Assembly (NCBI RefSeq): GCF_050587365.1
Contig: NZ_JBOBFV010000005.1
Location: 248,001 to 312,000 of the forward strand
Length of the DNA: 64,000 nt
Source: Plantibacter auratus
Lineage (GTDB): Bacteria > Actinomycetota > Actinomycetes > Actinomycetales > Microbacteriaceae
Reading direction: 5' to 3'
In this document: positions 32,349 through 44,515 of the stretch, one piece after another
Numbering within the stretch: the first letter of the stretch is position 1
How the letters are laid out: each line of letters begins with the position of its first letter
Position numbers and translations under genes: made by a program
Notes under the pieces: generated by a model
Database searches by the model: none
What the model was told of the DNA's origin: nothing
The model's input: only the letters and a program-made list of their open reading frames with translations

Positions 32349-34124
32349 TCAGTGGTGCAGGATGGCGACGGAGTGCGCTCCGAGCCGCAGTGACCCCTCC
32401 GTCGTGACGACCTCGCCGAAGCTGTCGAGCAGCTCACCGACCCGCTGGGTGAGCTCCACCGGTTCCGTCCCGAAGTTCACCGCGAGCATCGCAGAGCCAC
32501 GACGCAGGACGAACGAGCCGGTCGCCTCGTCGACGATCGCGGTCGTGTCGGCGAACGCCGGATCGGTGAACGCCGGGACCGTCCGCCGCAGCTCGATCAC
32601 CCGTCGGTACCAGGTCAGCAGCGTCGCGTGCCGCCCACGGGACCGCTCCGACCAGTCGAGCACCGACCGACGGTAGGTCTCGGGATCCTGGGGATCCGGC
32701 ACGTCGGCCTCGTTCCAACCCATCCGGGCGAACTCGGCGATCCGGCCCTTCGCCGTCGCCTCACCGAGCTCGGGCTCCGGGTGCGAGGTGAAGAACTGCC
32801 AGGGCGTCGAGGCGGCCCACTCCTCCCCCATGAACAGCATCGGGGTGAACGGTCCGAGCAGCGTGACGGCGGCGGCGATGGCGAGCTGCCCGTCGTCGAG
32901 GGTCGCGGCCAGCCGGTCGCCCGTCGCGCGGTTCCCGATCTGGTCGTGGTTCTGGTCGGAGACGACAAGCCGCCAGCTCGGCGTCCGTTCGAGGTCGATG
33001 CGGCGGCCGTGGTGGCGCTTGCGGAAGCTCGACCAGGTGCCGTTGTGGAAGAACCCCTCCTCCATGACCTTGCCGAGCGCACCGAGCGGCGCGAAGTCGG
33101 CGTAATAGCCGGACACCTCGCCGGTGAGCGCCACGTGCAGTGCGTGGTGGAAGTCGTCGCTCCACTGCGCGTCGAGACCGTACCCGCCAGCACCGCCGGG
33201 CCCCCGGGGCGTGATGAGCTTCGGGTCGTTCAGATCCGACTCGGCGATGAGCGTGAACGATCGGTCGAGGTCGGCGCTGAGCGCATCCACCGCGGCGTCG
33301 AGTTCTTCGAGGAGGTGGATCGCACGGGTGTCGTGCAGGGCGTGGACCGCGTCGAGGCGCAGGCCGTCCACCCCGTACTCCTCGAACCACAGCAGCGCGC
33401 TGTCGATGATGTACCGACGCACCTCGTCGGAGTCCGGCCCGTCGAGGTTGAGGCTGTCGCCCCAGGTGTTGCCGGCGCCGTCCGCGAGGTAGGGGCCGAA
33501 GCGCGGCAGGACGTTGCCGGAGGGGCCGAGGTGGTTGTACACGACGTCCTGGATGACGGCGAGCCCGCGCTCATGGCACGCGGCGACGAAGCGACGGTAG
33601 CCGTCCGGTCCGCCGTAGGCCTCGTGGACAGCCGACCAGAAGACGCCGTCGTAGCCCCAGTTCCAGACGCCGTTGAACGCGTTGACCGGCAGGACCTCGA
33701 CGGCGTCGACGCCCAGCTCGACCAGGTCGTCGAGGCGTTCGATCGCCCCGTCGAAGGTGGCCGCCTCGGTGAAGGTGCCGATGTGGAGTTCGTAGAGCAC
33801 GGCACCGATGAGGGAGCGACCCCGCCAGCCGGTCCCGTCGCACGGCACGGGGTCGGATGCGACGACGCGCGACGGGCCGTGGACGCCCTCCGGCTGCCGA
33901 CGCGAGCGTGGATCTGCGAACGGACCCTCACCGTCGACGAGGTAGCGGTAGTCGCTGTCGACGACCGCCGCGCGGGGCTCGGCACCGTCGAGCGCGATCC
34001 ACCATCCTTCGGCGACGTCGCGGTCCATCGGGTGCTGCTCACCGTCCAGGACGAGGTCGACGCGCTGGGCCTCGGGTGCCCAGACACGGAACCCGTCAGC
34101 CGGACTCGTGGTGCTGGTCGTCAT
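32349..34124 (-). CDS. treZ: Malto-oligosyltrehalose trehalohydrolase
   Basis: GH13 enzyme that releases trehalose from malto-oligosyltrehalose. The 591-residue product has an N-terminal beta domain (DGFRVWAPEAQRVDLVLDGE), then the barrel with DVVYNHLGPSGN, DGLRLDAVHALHD (nucleophile Asp), LIAESDLNDP (Glu) and VSDQNHDQIGNR (Asp). ATG 34124 is favoured because GAGGA lies 9 nt upstream; GTG 34133, overlapping the treY stop, is the alternative. It is last in the glgX-treY-treZ operon. Confidence 0.95.
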   Translation of the reverse strand: MTTSTTSPADGFRVWAPEAQRVDLVLDGEQHPMDRDVAEGWWIALDGAEPRAAVVDSDYRYLVDGEGPFADPRSRRQPEGVHGPSRVVASDPVPCDGTGWRGRSLIGAVLYELHIGTFTEAATFDGAIERLDDLVELGVDAVEVLPVNAFNGVWNWGYDGVFWSAVHEAYGGPDGYRRFVAACHERGLAVIQDVVYNHLGPSGNVLPRFGPYLADGAGNTWGDSLNLDGPDSDEVRRYIIDSALLWFEEYGVDGLRLDAVHALHDTRAIHLLEELDAAVDALSADLDRSFTLIAESDLNDPKLITPRGPGGAGGYGLDAQWSDDFHHALHVALTGEVSGYYADFAPLGALGKVMEEGFFHNGTWSSFRKRHHGRRIDLERTPSWRLVVSDQNHDQIGNRATGDRLAATLDDGQLAIAAAVTLLGPFTPMLFMGEEWAASTPWQFFTSHPEPELGEATAKGRIAEFARMGWNEADVPDPQDPETYRRSVLDWSERSRGRHATLLTWYRRVIELRRTVPAFTDPAFADTTAIVDEATGSFVLRRGSAMLAVNFGTEPVELTQRVGELLDSFGEVVTTEGSLRLGAHSVAILHH

Positions 34125-34129
34125 CGTGC

Positions 34130-36480
34130 TCACTCCTCGCTCGCGGCCTCGGCCGCATCGTCGGGCCGCGTCAGGACGGCGACGGGATACTGCTCCAGCA
34201 GCGCCGCGAGACGGACCTCGCCACCCTGCAGCTCACGGCCGGTCAGCACGTCGACGAGCCGGCCCTCCGGCAGGGTGACCGTGGTCGACTTCCAACCGCC
34301 ATGCTCCGCGAGCCGGAGCGAGAGCCGGGTCGCGACCGTGGTCACGCCACCACGTGAGAACGCGACGACGTGGTCGGCGGCCGGTCCGTCCGCCCCGATG
34401 GGGGTGTACTCGGCGAACCGCGACGGGTGCTTTCGTCGCAGACGGAGGAGCCGACTGGTCACGAGGAGCTTCGCCGCTCCGTCCGCGTCGACCGGCGGCA
34501 GCCAGCCATCGTCGAGACGGGCCAGCACCGCGCGACGCTCGGCGTAGTCGACCGGGCGACGGTTGTCGGGGTCCACGAGCGATCGGTCCCAGAGCTCGCT
34601 GCCCTGGTACACGTCCGGCACGCCCGGCATCGTGAGCTGGATCGCCTTGGCGACCAGACTGTTCGTCCATCCGGCCGCCTCGACGTCCGCGACGGCGTCG
34701 AGCAGCGCGGCGTTCGCACGACGGCTGTCGTACAGTCCGTCGACCGCTGCATGCAGGGCGGCCTCGAACGTCTCGTCCGGTGCGGTCCACGTGGTCGAGT
34801 CGCCTGCCTCACGGGCGGCCTTCTCGACGTAGGCGTGCAGTCGCTCGCGCTCGATCGGCCACGCACCGACGGCCGCCTGCCAGACCAGCTGCTCGAGCTG
34901 CCGGTCGGGGAAGCCGTTCGAGGTGTGGAGGGCGACGGCGTGCTCCGCCCACCGGTCCGCGACCTCACTCAGGGCGTCGATACGGGCGCGGACGTCTTCG
35001 CTGCGCTTCGTGTCGTGCGTGCTGAGCGTCGTCATCGAGGACGGCCACTCCGCCTGCCGCCGTGCCTGGCGGTGGTGGAACTCGGCGACGCTGATGTCGG
35101 TCTCGGCGGGGTCGCCACCGACCTCGGTCAGCGAGGTGAGCGCCGTGTAGCGGTAGAACGCGGTGTCCTCGACGCCCTTCGCCATCACCATGCCCGAGGT
35201 CTGCTGGAACCGCGCGGCGAGCGGATCGGTCGAGTTGCGCAGGCGCGGAGCCAAGGCGGCGAAGGCGTCTGCGAGCTCCGGCCGACGGGTCTCCGCCTCG
35301 TCGAGTGCGGCGTCCAGGTATTCGTCGCCGAGCGGCAGGTAGGAGCGGTAGACGGGGAACGCGGTCAGGATCTCGGCGAGGGCGTCCACGGCGTCCGGGA
35401 CCTCGGGCACGAGTCTCGCGAGACGTCGCACCTCGGAACCGAGGATCCCGTCGGCGATGCCGCGCTTCGTGGTGTGCACGAGGTCGTCCCACGCTTCACG
35501 CGTCAGTTCGACGCCGGCGAGCTGGCCGAGCGTCGGCAGCCCGGTCGGGTCGACGAGCACCCGGTCGACGTCGCCCAGGGCGTCGTAGCCGGTGGTGCCG
35601 AGCGTGGCCCACTCGGCCGGCAGGTCCTCTTCGCCCTCGAGGATCTTCTCCACCCAGATGGGTGCTCCACCGATGCGCTCGGACAGTCGGTCGAGGTAGG
35701 CACCGGGGTCGAGGAGCCCGTCTGGGTGGTCCACGCGGATCCCGTCGGCGAGGCCGTCGTCGAACCAACGACCGATCTCGACGTGCGAGCCGTCGAAGAC
35801 CGCCGGGTCCTCGACCCGGATCGCTGCGAGCGTGTTGACGGCGAAGAACCGTCGGTAGTTCAGCTCGCTGTCGGCGCGGCGCCAGTTCACCAGCTCGTAG
35901 TGCTGGCGGTCGTGTACCTCGCGGGCGCTCGCGTCGTCGTCCGCCGTCCCGGGAGCGATGGGCAGTCGGTGGTCGAAGTAGCGCAGTTCGCCGTCCTCGA
36001 TGCTGAGGTCGTCGAGCGCACTACGTCCGTCCTCGTCGTCGCCCAGGATCGGCACCCGGATCCGACCGTCGCCGGCCTCCCAGTCGACGTCGAACGCGGC
36101 CGCGTGCTCTGCGTCCCGACCGTGCTGGAGCAGGTCCCACCACCAGGCGTTCTCCACCGGTGTCGCTACGCCCATGTGGTTCGGGACGGTGTCGATGAGG
36201 ACGCCGAGGCCGGCCGCGTGGGCTGCTTCGGCGAGCGCCGTGAGCCCGTCGGCACCGCCGCGCTCCGGGTCGACCTCGGTGTGGTCGACGACGTCGTAGC
36301 CGTGGGTGGATCCGGGTTCCGCGCGGAGGAGCGGCGACAGGTAGACCCAGTCGGCACCGAGGGCCTGGAGGTAGTCGACGAGCGCCGCGGCGTCCTGGAG
36401 TCGGAAGTCCGCGGTCAGCTGGAGACGGTAGGTCGAGACGGGCACGGTGGAACGCTGTGGCCCGCCGCCGGACACGGTGG

Positions 36481-36484
<4 letters not shown>
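34130..36484 (-). CDS. treY: Malto-oligosyltrehalose synthase
   Basis: Isomerises the reducing-end alpha-1,4 bond of maltodextrins to the alpha,alpha-1,1 bond of trehalose. The 784-residue product has the characteristic opening PVSTYRLQLTADFRLQDAAA, then DTVPNHMGV, ADGIRVDHPDGLLDP with the nucleophile Asp, IWVEKILEGEEDLP with the catalytic Glu, TTLSTHDTKRSEDVRARI, and PGVPDVYQGSE. Its ATG overlaps the glgX stop by 4 nt (ATGA), indicating coupled translation. Substrate would come from glycogen debranched by GlgX. Confidence 0.96.
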
Positions 36485-38529
<2,045 letters not shown>

Positions 38530-38623
38530 GGCGCCCTTTCACTCGAAGGGATCGATCGTTGTTGAGACGGTACACCGGCCGGATGACTTCCCCGGTTCCG
38601 GACGAAACGTGGTAATGGGCCGA

Positions 38624-39685
38624 TCAGAACGCGAAGATGCCGACCGCGACGCCGATGGCGAGCCCCGCGGCGGCCGTCGCGGCGGCGAGGAGCAATGCGA
38701 TCCGGGGGTCGACGCCCTGGTCGACGACGAGACCGAGGCGCGCACGCACCCGGCGGACCCGGCGCACGCGCGACTCCGACCAGATCTCGCGCAGGCTGGC
38801 CGCGACCTCGTGGGCGGCGGGTCGGTCCTCCGGCTTGCGGGCGGTCATCGACCGCAGCAGCGGGTGCCAGGCGGCGGGGAGCTCGGGCGGGATCACCGGG
38901 TCACGGTGCAGGCGTGCGATGGCGGCCTCGACGAGACCGCCGTCGAACTCCCGGCGACCGGTCACGGCCTCGAGCAGGACGAGGCCGAGCGAGTAGATGT
39001 CCGTCTCGGTGCCGACGGTGTCGCCGAGCGCCTGCTCGGGCGAGAGGTAGGACGCCGTGCCGGAGATGGCCTCGGTGTTCGTGAGGCGCGACCCGCCCAC
39101 GAAGTGCGCGATCCCGAAGTCGGACAGCTTCACGAGGTTCGCATGGCCGAACGCGGCGATGTCGCTGAAGAGCATGTTGTCGGGCTTGATGTCGCGGTGC
39201 ACGATCGACCGCGTGTGGATGAAGGACAGCGCGTCGGCGACCTGCGCACCGAGGGCGGCTGCGTCACGCGGGAGCATCGGGCCGGCCTGCAGCTTGTCGG
39301 TGAGCGTGGCGCCCGGGATGTACTCCATGACGAGGAACCGGTGCTCGACGCCGCGGTGGACGACGGAACCGGAGTCGTAGAGCTCGACGAGGCCCGGGTG
39401 GCGGAGTTCCCCGAGCAGACGGATCTCCCGCTCCTGACGCAGCCGGTCGTTCGCGGTCGCGGCCTCGTCGCGGAAGAGCTTCACGGCGACGGGGCGCGAG
39501 AGCAGCTCGTCGCGTGCGCGGTAGACGTTGGCGGACCCGCCGGAGCCGAGCTGCTCACCGATGCTGTAACGCCCGTTCGACAGGCTGACGCCGGTGACGA
39601 CCGTCTCGGTGTGCTCGGTGAACATCGCAGCTGGATCGGTGATCGATCCGGCGTGTGCCGGCGGTCGGTGCAGGGAGTCGCTCAC
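38624..39685 (-). CDS. Membrane-associated serine/threonine protein kinase
   Basis: A 353-residue Hanks-type kinase. The kinase domain spans about 38-300: LGSGGSANVYRA glycine loop, VAVKLF with ATP-binding Lys69, IVHRDIKPDNML with catalytic Asp165, SDFGIAHF with the DFG Asp189, and SGTASYLSPEQALG activation segment end. A C-terminal helix (LLLAAATAAAGLAIGVAVGI) places it in the membrane with no extracytoplasmic sensor, unlike PknB with PASTA domains. GTG 39685 follows GAAGGGGGC; a longer frame to 39961 is not supported. It lies upstream of the glgX operon, so a link to glycogen/trehalose control is possible but unproven. Confidence 0.92.
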   Translation of the reverse strand: MSDSLHRPPAHAGSITDPAAMFTEHTETVVTGVSLSNGRYSIGEQLGSGGSANVYRARDELLSRPVAVKLFRDEAATANDRLRQEREIRLLGELRHPGLVELYDSGSVVHRGVEHRFLVMEYIPGATLTDKLQAGPMLPRDAAALGAQVADALSFIHTRSIVHRDIKPDNMLFSDIAAFGHANLVKLSDFGIAHFVGGSRLTNTEAISGTASYLSPEQALGDTVGTETDIYSLGLVLLEAVTGRREFDGGLVEAAIARLHRDPVIPPELPAAWHPLLRSMTARKPEDRPAAHEVAASLREIWSESRVRRVRRVRARLGLVVDQGVDPRIALLLAAATAAAGLAIGVAVGIFAF

Positions 39686-39929
39686 GGCCGCCCCCTTCAC
39701 GGTGCAGTCGATGTTGGCCGCGCCACCGTGTTCTCGGCAGGCTGTTCCAGCAACCACGTTACAAGGCGTTCGTCGTTCAGGCGGATTCGTGTCGGAGTGT
39801 TGAGAACGGCTAGCGCACCTGGTAGGCGTCTGCAAGACCCCGATGCTCCCTTGCGGGCCCCGAACCGCGACGAGGACCATGGAGAGGGCCGGGGAACCCG
39901 GGCCGAGTCGTCTGCTGCGAGGAGCACCC

Positions 39930-41666
39930 ATGTCCACTGTCGCTGAAACCGTCGTCGCCACCCTCCAGGCCAGCGGTGTACAACGCGTCTACGGCCTCCC
40001 CGGCGACTCCCTGAACGGCTTCACCGATGCTCTCCGCTCCTCCGGCGGCATCGACTGGGTGCACGTGCGCCACGAGGAGGCGGCCGCCTTCGCCGCGGCG
40101 GCGGAAGCGGAGCTGACCGGCGAGCTGGCGGTCGTCGCGGCGAGCTGCGGCCCCGGCAACCTGCACCTCATCAACGGCCTCTTCGACGCGAACCGCTCAC
40201 GGGTACCGGTGCTCGCGATCGCCGCCCACATCCCGAGCTCCGAGATCGGGACCACCTACTTCCAGGAGACCCACCCGCAGGAGCTGTTCCGTGAGTGCAG
40301 CGTCTACGTGGAACTCGTCTCCCAGCCGGAGCAACTGCCGCGGGTGCTCGAGATCGCGATGCGCACCGCGGTCGAGCGCCGCGGCGTGGCCGTCGTGGTC
40401 GTCCCGGGCGACGTCATGCTCCAGCACGCGGTCTCGGAGCACGTCGCCGCCATCCGGGCGACGCGACCCCGGATCCTGCCGTCGGAGCACGAACTCGACG
40501 AGGCCGCTCGCCTGCTCAACGGCGGCAAGCGGGTCACCATCCTTGCCGGAGCCGGAGTCGCCGGAGCGCACGAGCAGCTCATCGCGACCGCGGACGCGCT
40601 CGGCGCCCCCATCGTCCACGCCCTGCGCGGCAAGGAGCACGTCGAGTACGACAACCCGTTCGACGTCGGCATGACCGGCCTCCTCGGATTCGCCAGCGGC
40701 TACCACGCCATGCTCTCGTGCGACGTCCTCCTCATGCTGGGCACCGACTTCCCCTATCCGCAGTTCTTCCCCGAGCACGCGACCGTCATCCAGGTCGACA
40801 TCCGCGGTGAGCAGATCGGCCGGCGGCACCCGGTCGACCTGCCGCTCGTCGGGACCGTCCGGGACACGCTCGACGCGCTGCTGCCGAAGCTCGAGCGCAA
40901 GACGCACCGCAAGCACCTGGAGGAGTCGCTCAAGCACTACCGCAGCTCGCGGAAGGGCCTCGACGACCTCGCGACCGCGGACCACGACGGCCAGGCGATC
41001 CACCCGCAGTACCTCGCGAAGGTCGTCGACCAGCTGGCGACGGACGACGCCGTGTTCATCCCCGACGTCGGCTCCCCCGTCGTCTGGGCCTCGCGCTACC
41101 TCACCATGAACGGGCGGCGTCGACTCATCGGTTCGTTCAGCCACGGCAGCATGGCGAACGCCGTCTCCCACGGGCTCGGCGCGCAAGCGTCCCACCCCGG
41201 CCGTCAGGTCATCGCGCTCGCTGGCGACGGCGGACTCACCATGCTGCTCGGCGAACTCATCTCGCTCACCCAGAACAAGCTGCCCGTGAAGATCATCGTC
41301 ATCAACAACTCCTCGCTCAACTTCGTGGAGCTGGAGATGAAGGCCGCCGGGTTCGTCAACTTCGGCACCGACCTTGTGAACCCCGACTTCTCGCGTGTGG
41401 CGGAGGGCATGGGGATCCACGGCGAACGCGTCGAGCGGGCGAGCGAGTTGGAGGGCGCCATCCGTCGGGCCTTCGATCACGACGGTCCGGCGCTCGTCGA
41501 CGTCGTGACCGCCAGGCAGGAACTGTCGATCCCGCCGACGATCACCGCCGAGCAGATGAAGGGGTTCACCCTGTACGCGCTCCGGACGGTCATGTCGGGC
41601 CGCGGCGACGAACTGCTCGACCTCGCGAACACGAACCTGCTGCGCCGCATCCTGCCCGGTCACTGA
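39930..41666 (+). CDS. poxB: Thiamine-pyrophosphate pyruvate oxidase/dehydrogenase (quinone), PoxB type
   Basis: Peripheral membrane flavoenzyme that oxidatively decarboxylates pyruvate to acetate and CO2, passing electrons to quinone. The 578-residue product has the TPP-activating Glu50 in RHEEAAAFAA, PGNLHLINGL, a central FAD domain, and the C-terminal ALAGDGGLTMLLGEL TPP/Mg motif with INNSSLNFVE. The Gln/Glu context fits PoxB rather than acetolactate synthase. ATG 39930 has GAGGAG upstream. Menaquinone genes in the same window could supply its acceptor. Confidence 0.9.
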   Translation: MSTVAETVVATLQASGVQRVYGLPGDSLNGFTDALRSSGGIDWVHVRHEEAAAFAAAAEAELTGELAVVAASCGPGNLHLINGLFDANRSRVPVLAIAAHIPSSEIGTTYFQETHPQELFRECSVYVELVSQPEQLPRVLEIAMRTAVERRGVAVVVVPGDVMLQHAVSEHVAAIRATRPRILPSEHELDEAARLLNGGKRVTILAGAGVAGAHEQLIATADALGAPIVHALRGKEHVEYDNPFDVGMTGLLGFASGYHAMLSCDVLLMLGTDFPYPQFFPEHATVIQVDIRGEQIGRRHPVDLPLVGTVRDTLDALLPKLERKTHRKHLEESLKHYRSSRKGLDDLATADHDGQAIHPQYLAKVVDQLATDDAVFIPDVGSPVVWASRYLTMNGRRRLIGSFSHGSMANAVSHGLGAQASHPGRQVIALAGDGGLTMLLGELISLTQNKLPVKIIVINNSSLNFVELEMKAAGFVNFGTDLVNPDFSRVAEGMGIHGERVERASELEGAIRRAFDHDGPALVDVVTARQELSIPPTITAEQMKGFTLYALRTVMSGRGDELLDLANTNLLRRILPGH

Positions 41667-41721
41667 GCGACGGCCGGATTCCCCCGCGGTATCCAGAGAC
41701 CGCCGGGTAGACTCGTCTACC

Positions 41722-42720
41722 GTGTCCAGACTTCTCGTTACCGGCGGCGCCGGATTCATCGGCTCGAACTTCGTCCACTACGTCCTGAACAACACCGATC
41801 ACTCGGTGACCGTCCTCGACAAGATGACCTACGCGGGCAATCGCGCCTCACTCGACGGCCTCCCGGCCGATCGTTTCGAGCTCGTCGTCGGCGACATCCA
41901 GGACGCGACGCTCGTCGACGAGCTCTTCGCCCGTCACGACGCCGTCGTGCACTACGCGGCGGAGTCGCACAACGACAACTCCCTGCACGACCCGCGCCCG
42001 TTCCTCGACACGAACATCATCGGCACGTACACGCTGCTCGAGGCGGCTCGCAAGCATGGCACCCGGTTCCACCACATCTCGACCGACGAGGTCTACGGCG
42101 ACCTCGAGCTCGACGACCCGGAGCGCTTCACCGAGCAGACGCCGTACAACCCGTCGAGCCCGTACTCCTCGACGAAGGCCGGCAGCGACCTCCTCGTCCG
42201 CGCGTGGGTGCGTTCCTTCGGCGTCAAGGCGACCATCTCGAACTGCTCCAACAACTACGGCCCGTACCAGCACGTGGAGAAGTTCATCCCGCGCCAGATC
42301 ACGAACGTGCTCGGCGGGGAGCGCCCGAAGCTGTACGGCACGGGCGAGAACGTACGCGACTGGATCCACGCGAACGACCACTCGTCCGCCGTCCTCACGA
42401 TCCTCGACAAGGGGGTCATCGGCGAGACGTACCTCATCGGTGCCGACGGCGAGAAGAACAACAAGGACGTCGTCGAGCTCATCCTCACCCAGCTCGGTCA
42501 GCCGGCGGACGCCTACGATCACGTGAACGACCGTCCGGGCCACGACCTCCGCTACGCGATCGACTCGTCGAAGCTGCGCACGGAGCTCGGATGGACCCCG
42601 GCGTTCAGCGACTTCGAGTCCGGCCTCGCCGACACGATCGCCTGGTACCGCGACAACGAGTCGTGGTGGAAGCCGCAGAAGGCCGCCACCGAGGCGAAGT
42701 ACCAGGAGCAGGGTCAGTAG
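41722..42720 (+). CDS. rmlB: dTDP-glucose 4,6-dehydratase
   Basis: Extended SDR enzyme converting dTDP-glucose to dTDP-4-keto-6-deoxyglucose, an early step to dTDP-rhamnose and other deoxysugars for cell-surface glycans. The 332-residue product has TGGAGFIGSNF (NAD binding), HYAAESHNDNS, ISTDEVYGD with catalytic Asp-Glu, YSSTKAGSD with Tyr/Lys, and RDWIHANDHS. GTG 41722 lies 8 nt after TAGACT (41708-41713). It stands alone; the other rml genes are outside the window. Confidence 0.95.
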   Translation: MSRLLVTGGAGFIGSNFVHYVLNNTDHSVTVLDKMTYAGNRASLDGLPADRFELVVGDIQDATLVDELFARHDAVVHYAAESHNDNSLHDPRPFLDTNIIGTYTLLEAARKHGTRFHHISTDEVYGDLELDDPERFTEQTPYNPSSPYSSTKAGSDLLVRAWVRSFGVKATISNCSNNYGPYQHVEKFIPRQITNVLGGERPKLYGTGENVRDWIHANDHSSAVLTILDKGVIGETYLIGADGEKNNKDVVELILTQLGQPADAYDHVNDRPGHDLRYAIDSSKLRTELGWTPAFSDFESGLADTIAWYRDNESWWKPQKAATEAKYQEQGQ

Positions 42721-42736
42721 CCCTCAGACACCGTCA

Positions 42737-42772
42737 CGAAGGCCCGTCCGGCATCAGCCGGGCGGGCCTTCG
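42737..42772 (+). terminator. Hairpin terminator after rmlB
   Basis: CGAAGGCCCG (42737-42746) pairs perfectly with CGGGCCTTCG (42763-42772), with an inner CCGGC/GCCGG stem. No T tract. Confidence 0.8.
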
Positions 42773-42837
42773 TCGTTCCGTGCCCCGACCCCCGAGCCCC
42801 AACCCCGGGTTCCCTGAGGCCCCGAGCCTGGAGACCC

Positions 42838-42976
42838 GGTCCCTGAGCCTGTCGAAGGGCGGCGTACCACGTGGGCACTTCGACAAGCTCAGTGACCGAA
42901 GGAAGTACGCCGCACCACACGAGAACCCCATCCGCAGTCTCGGACACCCACCCCGGTCCCTGAGCCTGTCGAAGGG
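42838..42976. repeat. Cluster of three dispersed TTCGACAAGCTCAG-family repeats
   Basis: Copies at 42838-42859 and 42955-42976 are in minus orientation and one at 42876-42898 is in plus orientation with CAGTGACC instead of CAGGGACC. They lie between convergent rmlB and the M23 gene. The rest of the 42773-43000 gap holds no gene that I can see. Confidence 0.8.
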
Positions 42977-43000
42977 CACCCGCCCTCGGGGTGAAAACAC

Positions 43001-43032
43001 GACTGCCCCGCCCGGAGTCGGGCGAGGCAGTC
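43001..43032 (-). terminator. Terminator of the M23 peptidase gene
   Basis: GACTGCCCCGCCCG (43001-43014) pairs with 43019-43032 over 14 positions with one G-U; on the minus strand it is followed by GTGTTTTC. Confidence 0.82.
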
Positions 43033-43053
43033 AATTCACTGGGTTCCGTGGCG

Positions 43054-44256
43054 TCAGTCGACGTTCGCGTAGAGCCACTCGAGCGGGTCGACCCAGGTGA
43101 CGCCGTCGAGTCGGATCTCGAAGTGGAGGTGCGGGCCCGTGGACATGCCCGTGCTGCCGGTGAGGCCGAGGATGGTGCCGACCTTGATCGCCTGCCCCTC
43201 GACGACGCGGACCGAGCCGTGCTGCATGTGCGCGTAGACGCTCGAGACGAGGCGGCCGTTGATGGTGTGGTCGACGATGACGTTGACGCCGAGCGAGCCT
43301 TCGCCGTCTTCGACGTGGCGGACGACGCCGTCGGCGATGACCTGGATGGGTGCGCCGTTGCCGGGGTTGAAGTCCTGGCCGTGGTGGTCGCTCGAGCAGC
43401 CGGCGCAGTCGCGGGCACCGAAGCGGTCACCGATGGTGACCCCGACCGCGAACGGCCATTGGATGGTCCCGTTCGGGTTGTTCGTGAAGGTGTTCGCGGG
43501 GCGGATGCCCATCGCGGCGGCGGCTTCCTCGACGGTGCTCGTCGTGTAGTCGTCGCGGGTGAAGGTCAGCTCAGCCGATCCCTCGCTGTCGAGCGACTGC
43601 GACGCCTGGTTGCTCAGCCCGTTGCCGTCGCCGAGCTCGGCCTGCGAGGCCTCGGCCACCGACGTCGCGACGTCTTCAGCGGTGAGCAGCGCGTTGGCGG
43701 GCACCGAGGTGGCCACGGCCATGAGGGCGACGAAGCCCATCGCGGCACCCGCGAAGATCTTGGTGGTGATGCGACGCTTGCGCGCGATGGTCGTCGGGCG
43801 GGGCGACGCCGGTGCGGCGGACGGACGGGACGATGCGCGGGGCTTCGAGGCCGGCTTCGGTGCAGCTGCGCGGCGTGCACGGGGAGCGTCGACGGTGGAC
43901 GCGTCGACCGTCACCGTGATGGACTCGGTGGCCGGAGTGGTGTCGGAGGCCACGGCCGGTTCGGCGATGAGCGGCTCTGCCTCGACCGGCGCGATGTCGG
44001 CGACGTCGGGGGTGTGCACGGCGTCGATCGCCTCGGCGATCATCTGGTCGACCGGGTCGATGGCCGCGGCCGTCTCCTCCTGGTCGGCGCTGGCCTCATG
44101 CGTCGGCTCCTGCAGCACGGACTCCTGGTGCTCCAGGGCGGCCGCCGCCTGACGCTCACGTTCGCGGAGTTCACGGCGGCTGAGCGGCGGCGTCTGCACG
44201 GGTGCAGCGCTGTTCTCGACAGACGTGTTCTGCGGGTCCTGAGGGTCGGGGAGCAC
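43054..44256 (-). CDS. Secreted M23 peptidoglycan endopeptidase
   Basis: About 400 residues: a long disordered Pro/Ala/Glu-rich cytosolic region, a membrane-spanning signal anchor (KIFAGAAMGFVALMAVATSV) near residue 165, then an extracytoplasmic part ending in an M23 domain with HHGQDF (zinc His, Asp) and PHLHFEI. An RDCAGC Cys pair precedes the first motif. It probably trims peptidoglycan during growth or division. GTG 44256 is chosen because GAGGA lies 7 nt upstream; the frame stays open to a TTG at 44289. An AT-rich leader of about 200 nt precedes it. Confidence 0.88.
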   Translation of the reverse strand: MLPDPQDPQNTSVENSAAPVQTPPLSRRELRERERQAAAALEHQESVLQEPTHEASADQEETAAAIDPVDQMIAEAIDAVHTPDVADIAPVEAEPLIAEPAVASDTTPATESITVTVDASTVDAPRARRAAAPKPASKPRASSRPSAAPASPRPTTIARKRRITTKIFAGAAMGFVALMAVATSVPANALLTAEDVATSVAEASQAELGDGNGLSNQASQSLDSEGSAELTFTRDDYTTSTVEEAAAAMGIRPANTFTNNPNGTIQWPFAVGVTIGDRFGARDCAGCSSDHHGQDFNPGNGAPIQVIADGVVRHVEDGEGSLGVNVIVDHTINGRLVSSVYAHMQHGSVRVVEGQAIKVGTILGLTGSTGMSTGPHLHFEIRLDGVTWVDPLEWLYANVD

Positions 44257-44345
44257 AGGGGTGTCCTCAGGGCTTGCATGGCGTGACAAGGGGGCGGGGG
44301 CCTTTCAATGGGCTAACAGGAAGATCTCGAGGTCCGTCCGCGCGG

Positions 44346-44362
44346 GGGAACGCGAAGGTAAC
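44346..44362 (-). promoter_or_regulatory. MtrA-like direct repeat upstream of the M23 gene
   Basis: On the minus strand GTTACC-TTCGC-GTTCCC is a direct repeat with an 11-bp period, similar to the GTTAC-type boxes of the actinobacterial response regulator MtrA, which controls wall hydrolases. The second half differs at one base. The remaining 44290-44515 gap is AT-rich with no gene seen. Confidence 0.35.
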
Positions 44363-44515
44363 GAATGCATAAATGCTAGCAACGGGAGGCTGAAAAAGCC
44401 ATGGCAGTGCTCGGTTTTACCCACTAAATCCCTGGTCAGAGAGCATATGAGAGTTCTCTTATGAACGAGTCGCCACCGGAGCGCTACCGCGAGCGGCGGC
44501 AGCGCGCATGGAGTG

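Noticed and set aside
44290..44470. c-di-AMP (ydaO) riboswitch in the M23 leader
   Set aside because: Considered because such switches precede actinobacterial wall hydrolases, but I could not find the conserved core sequences.
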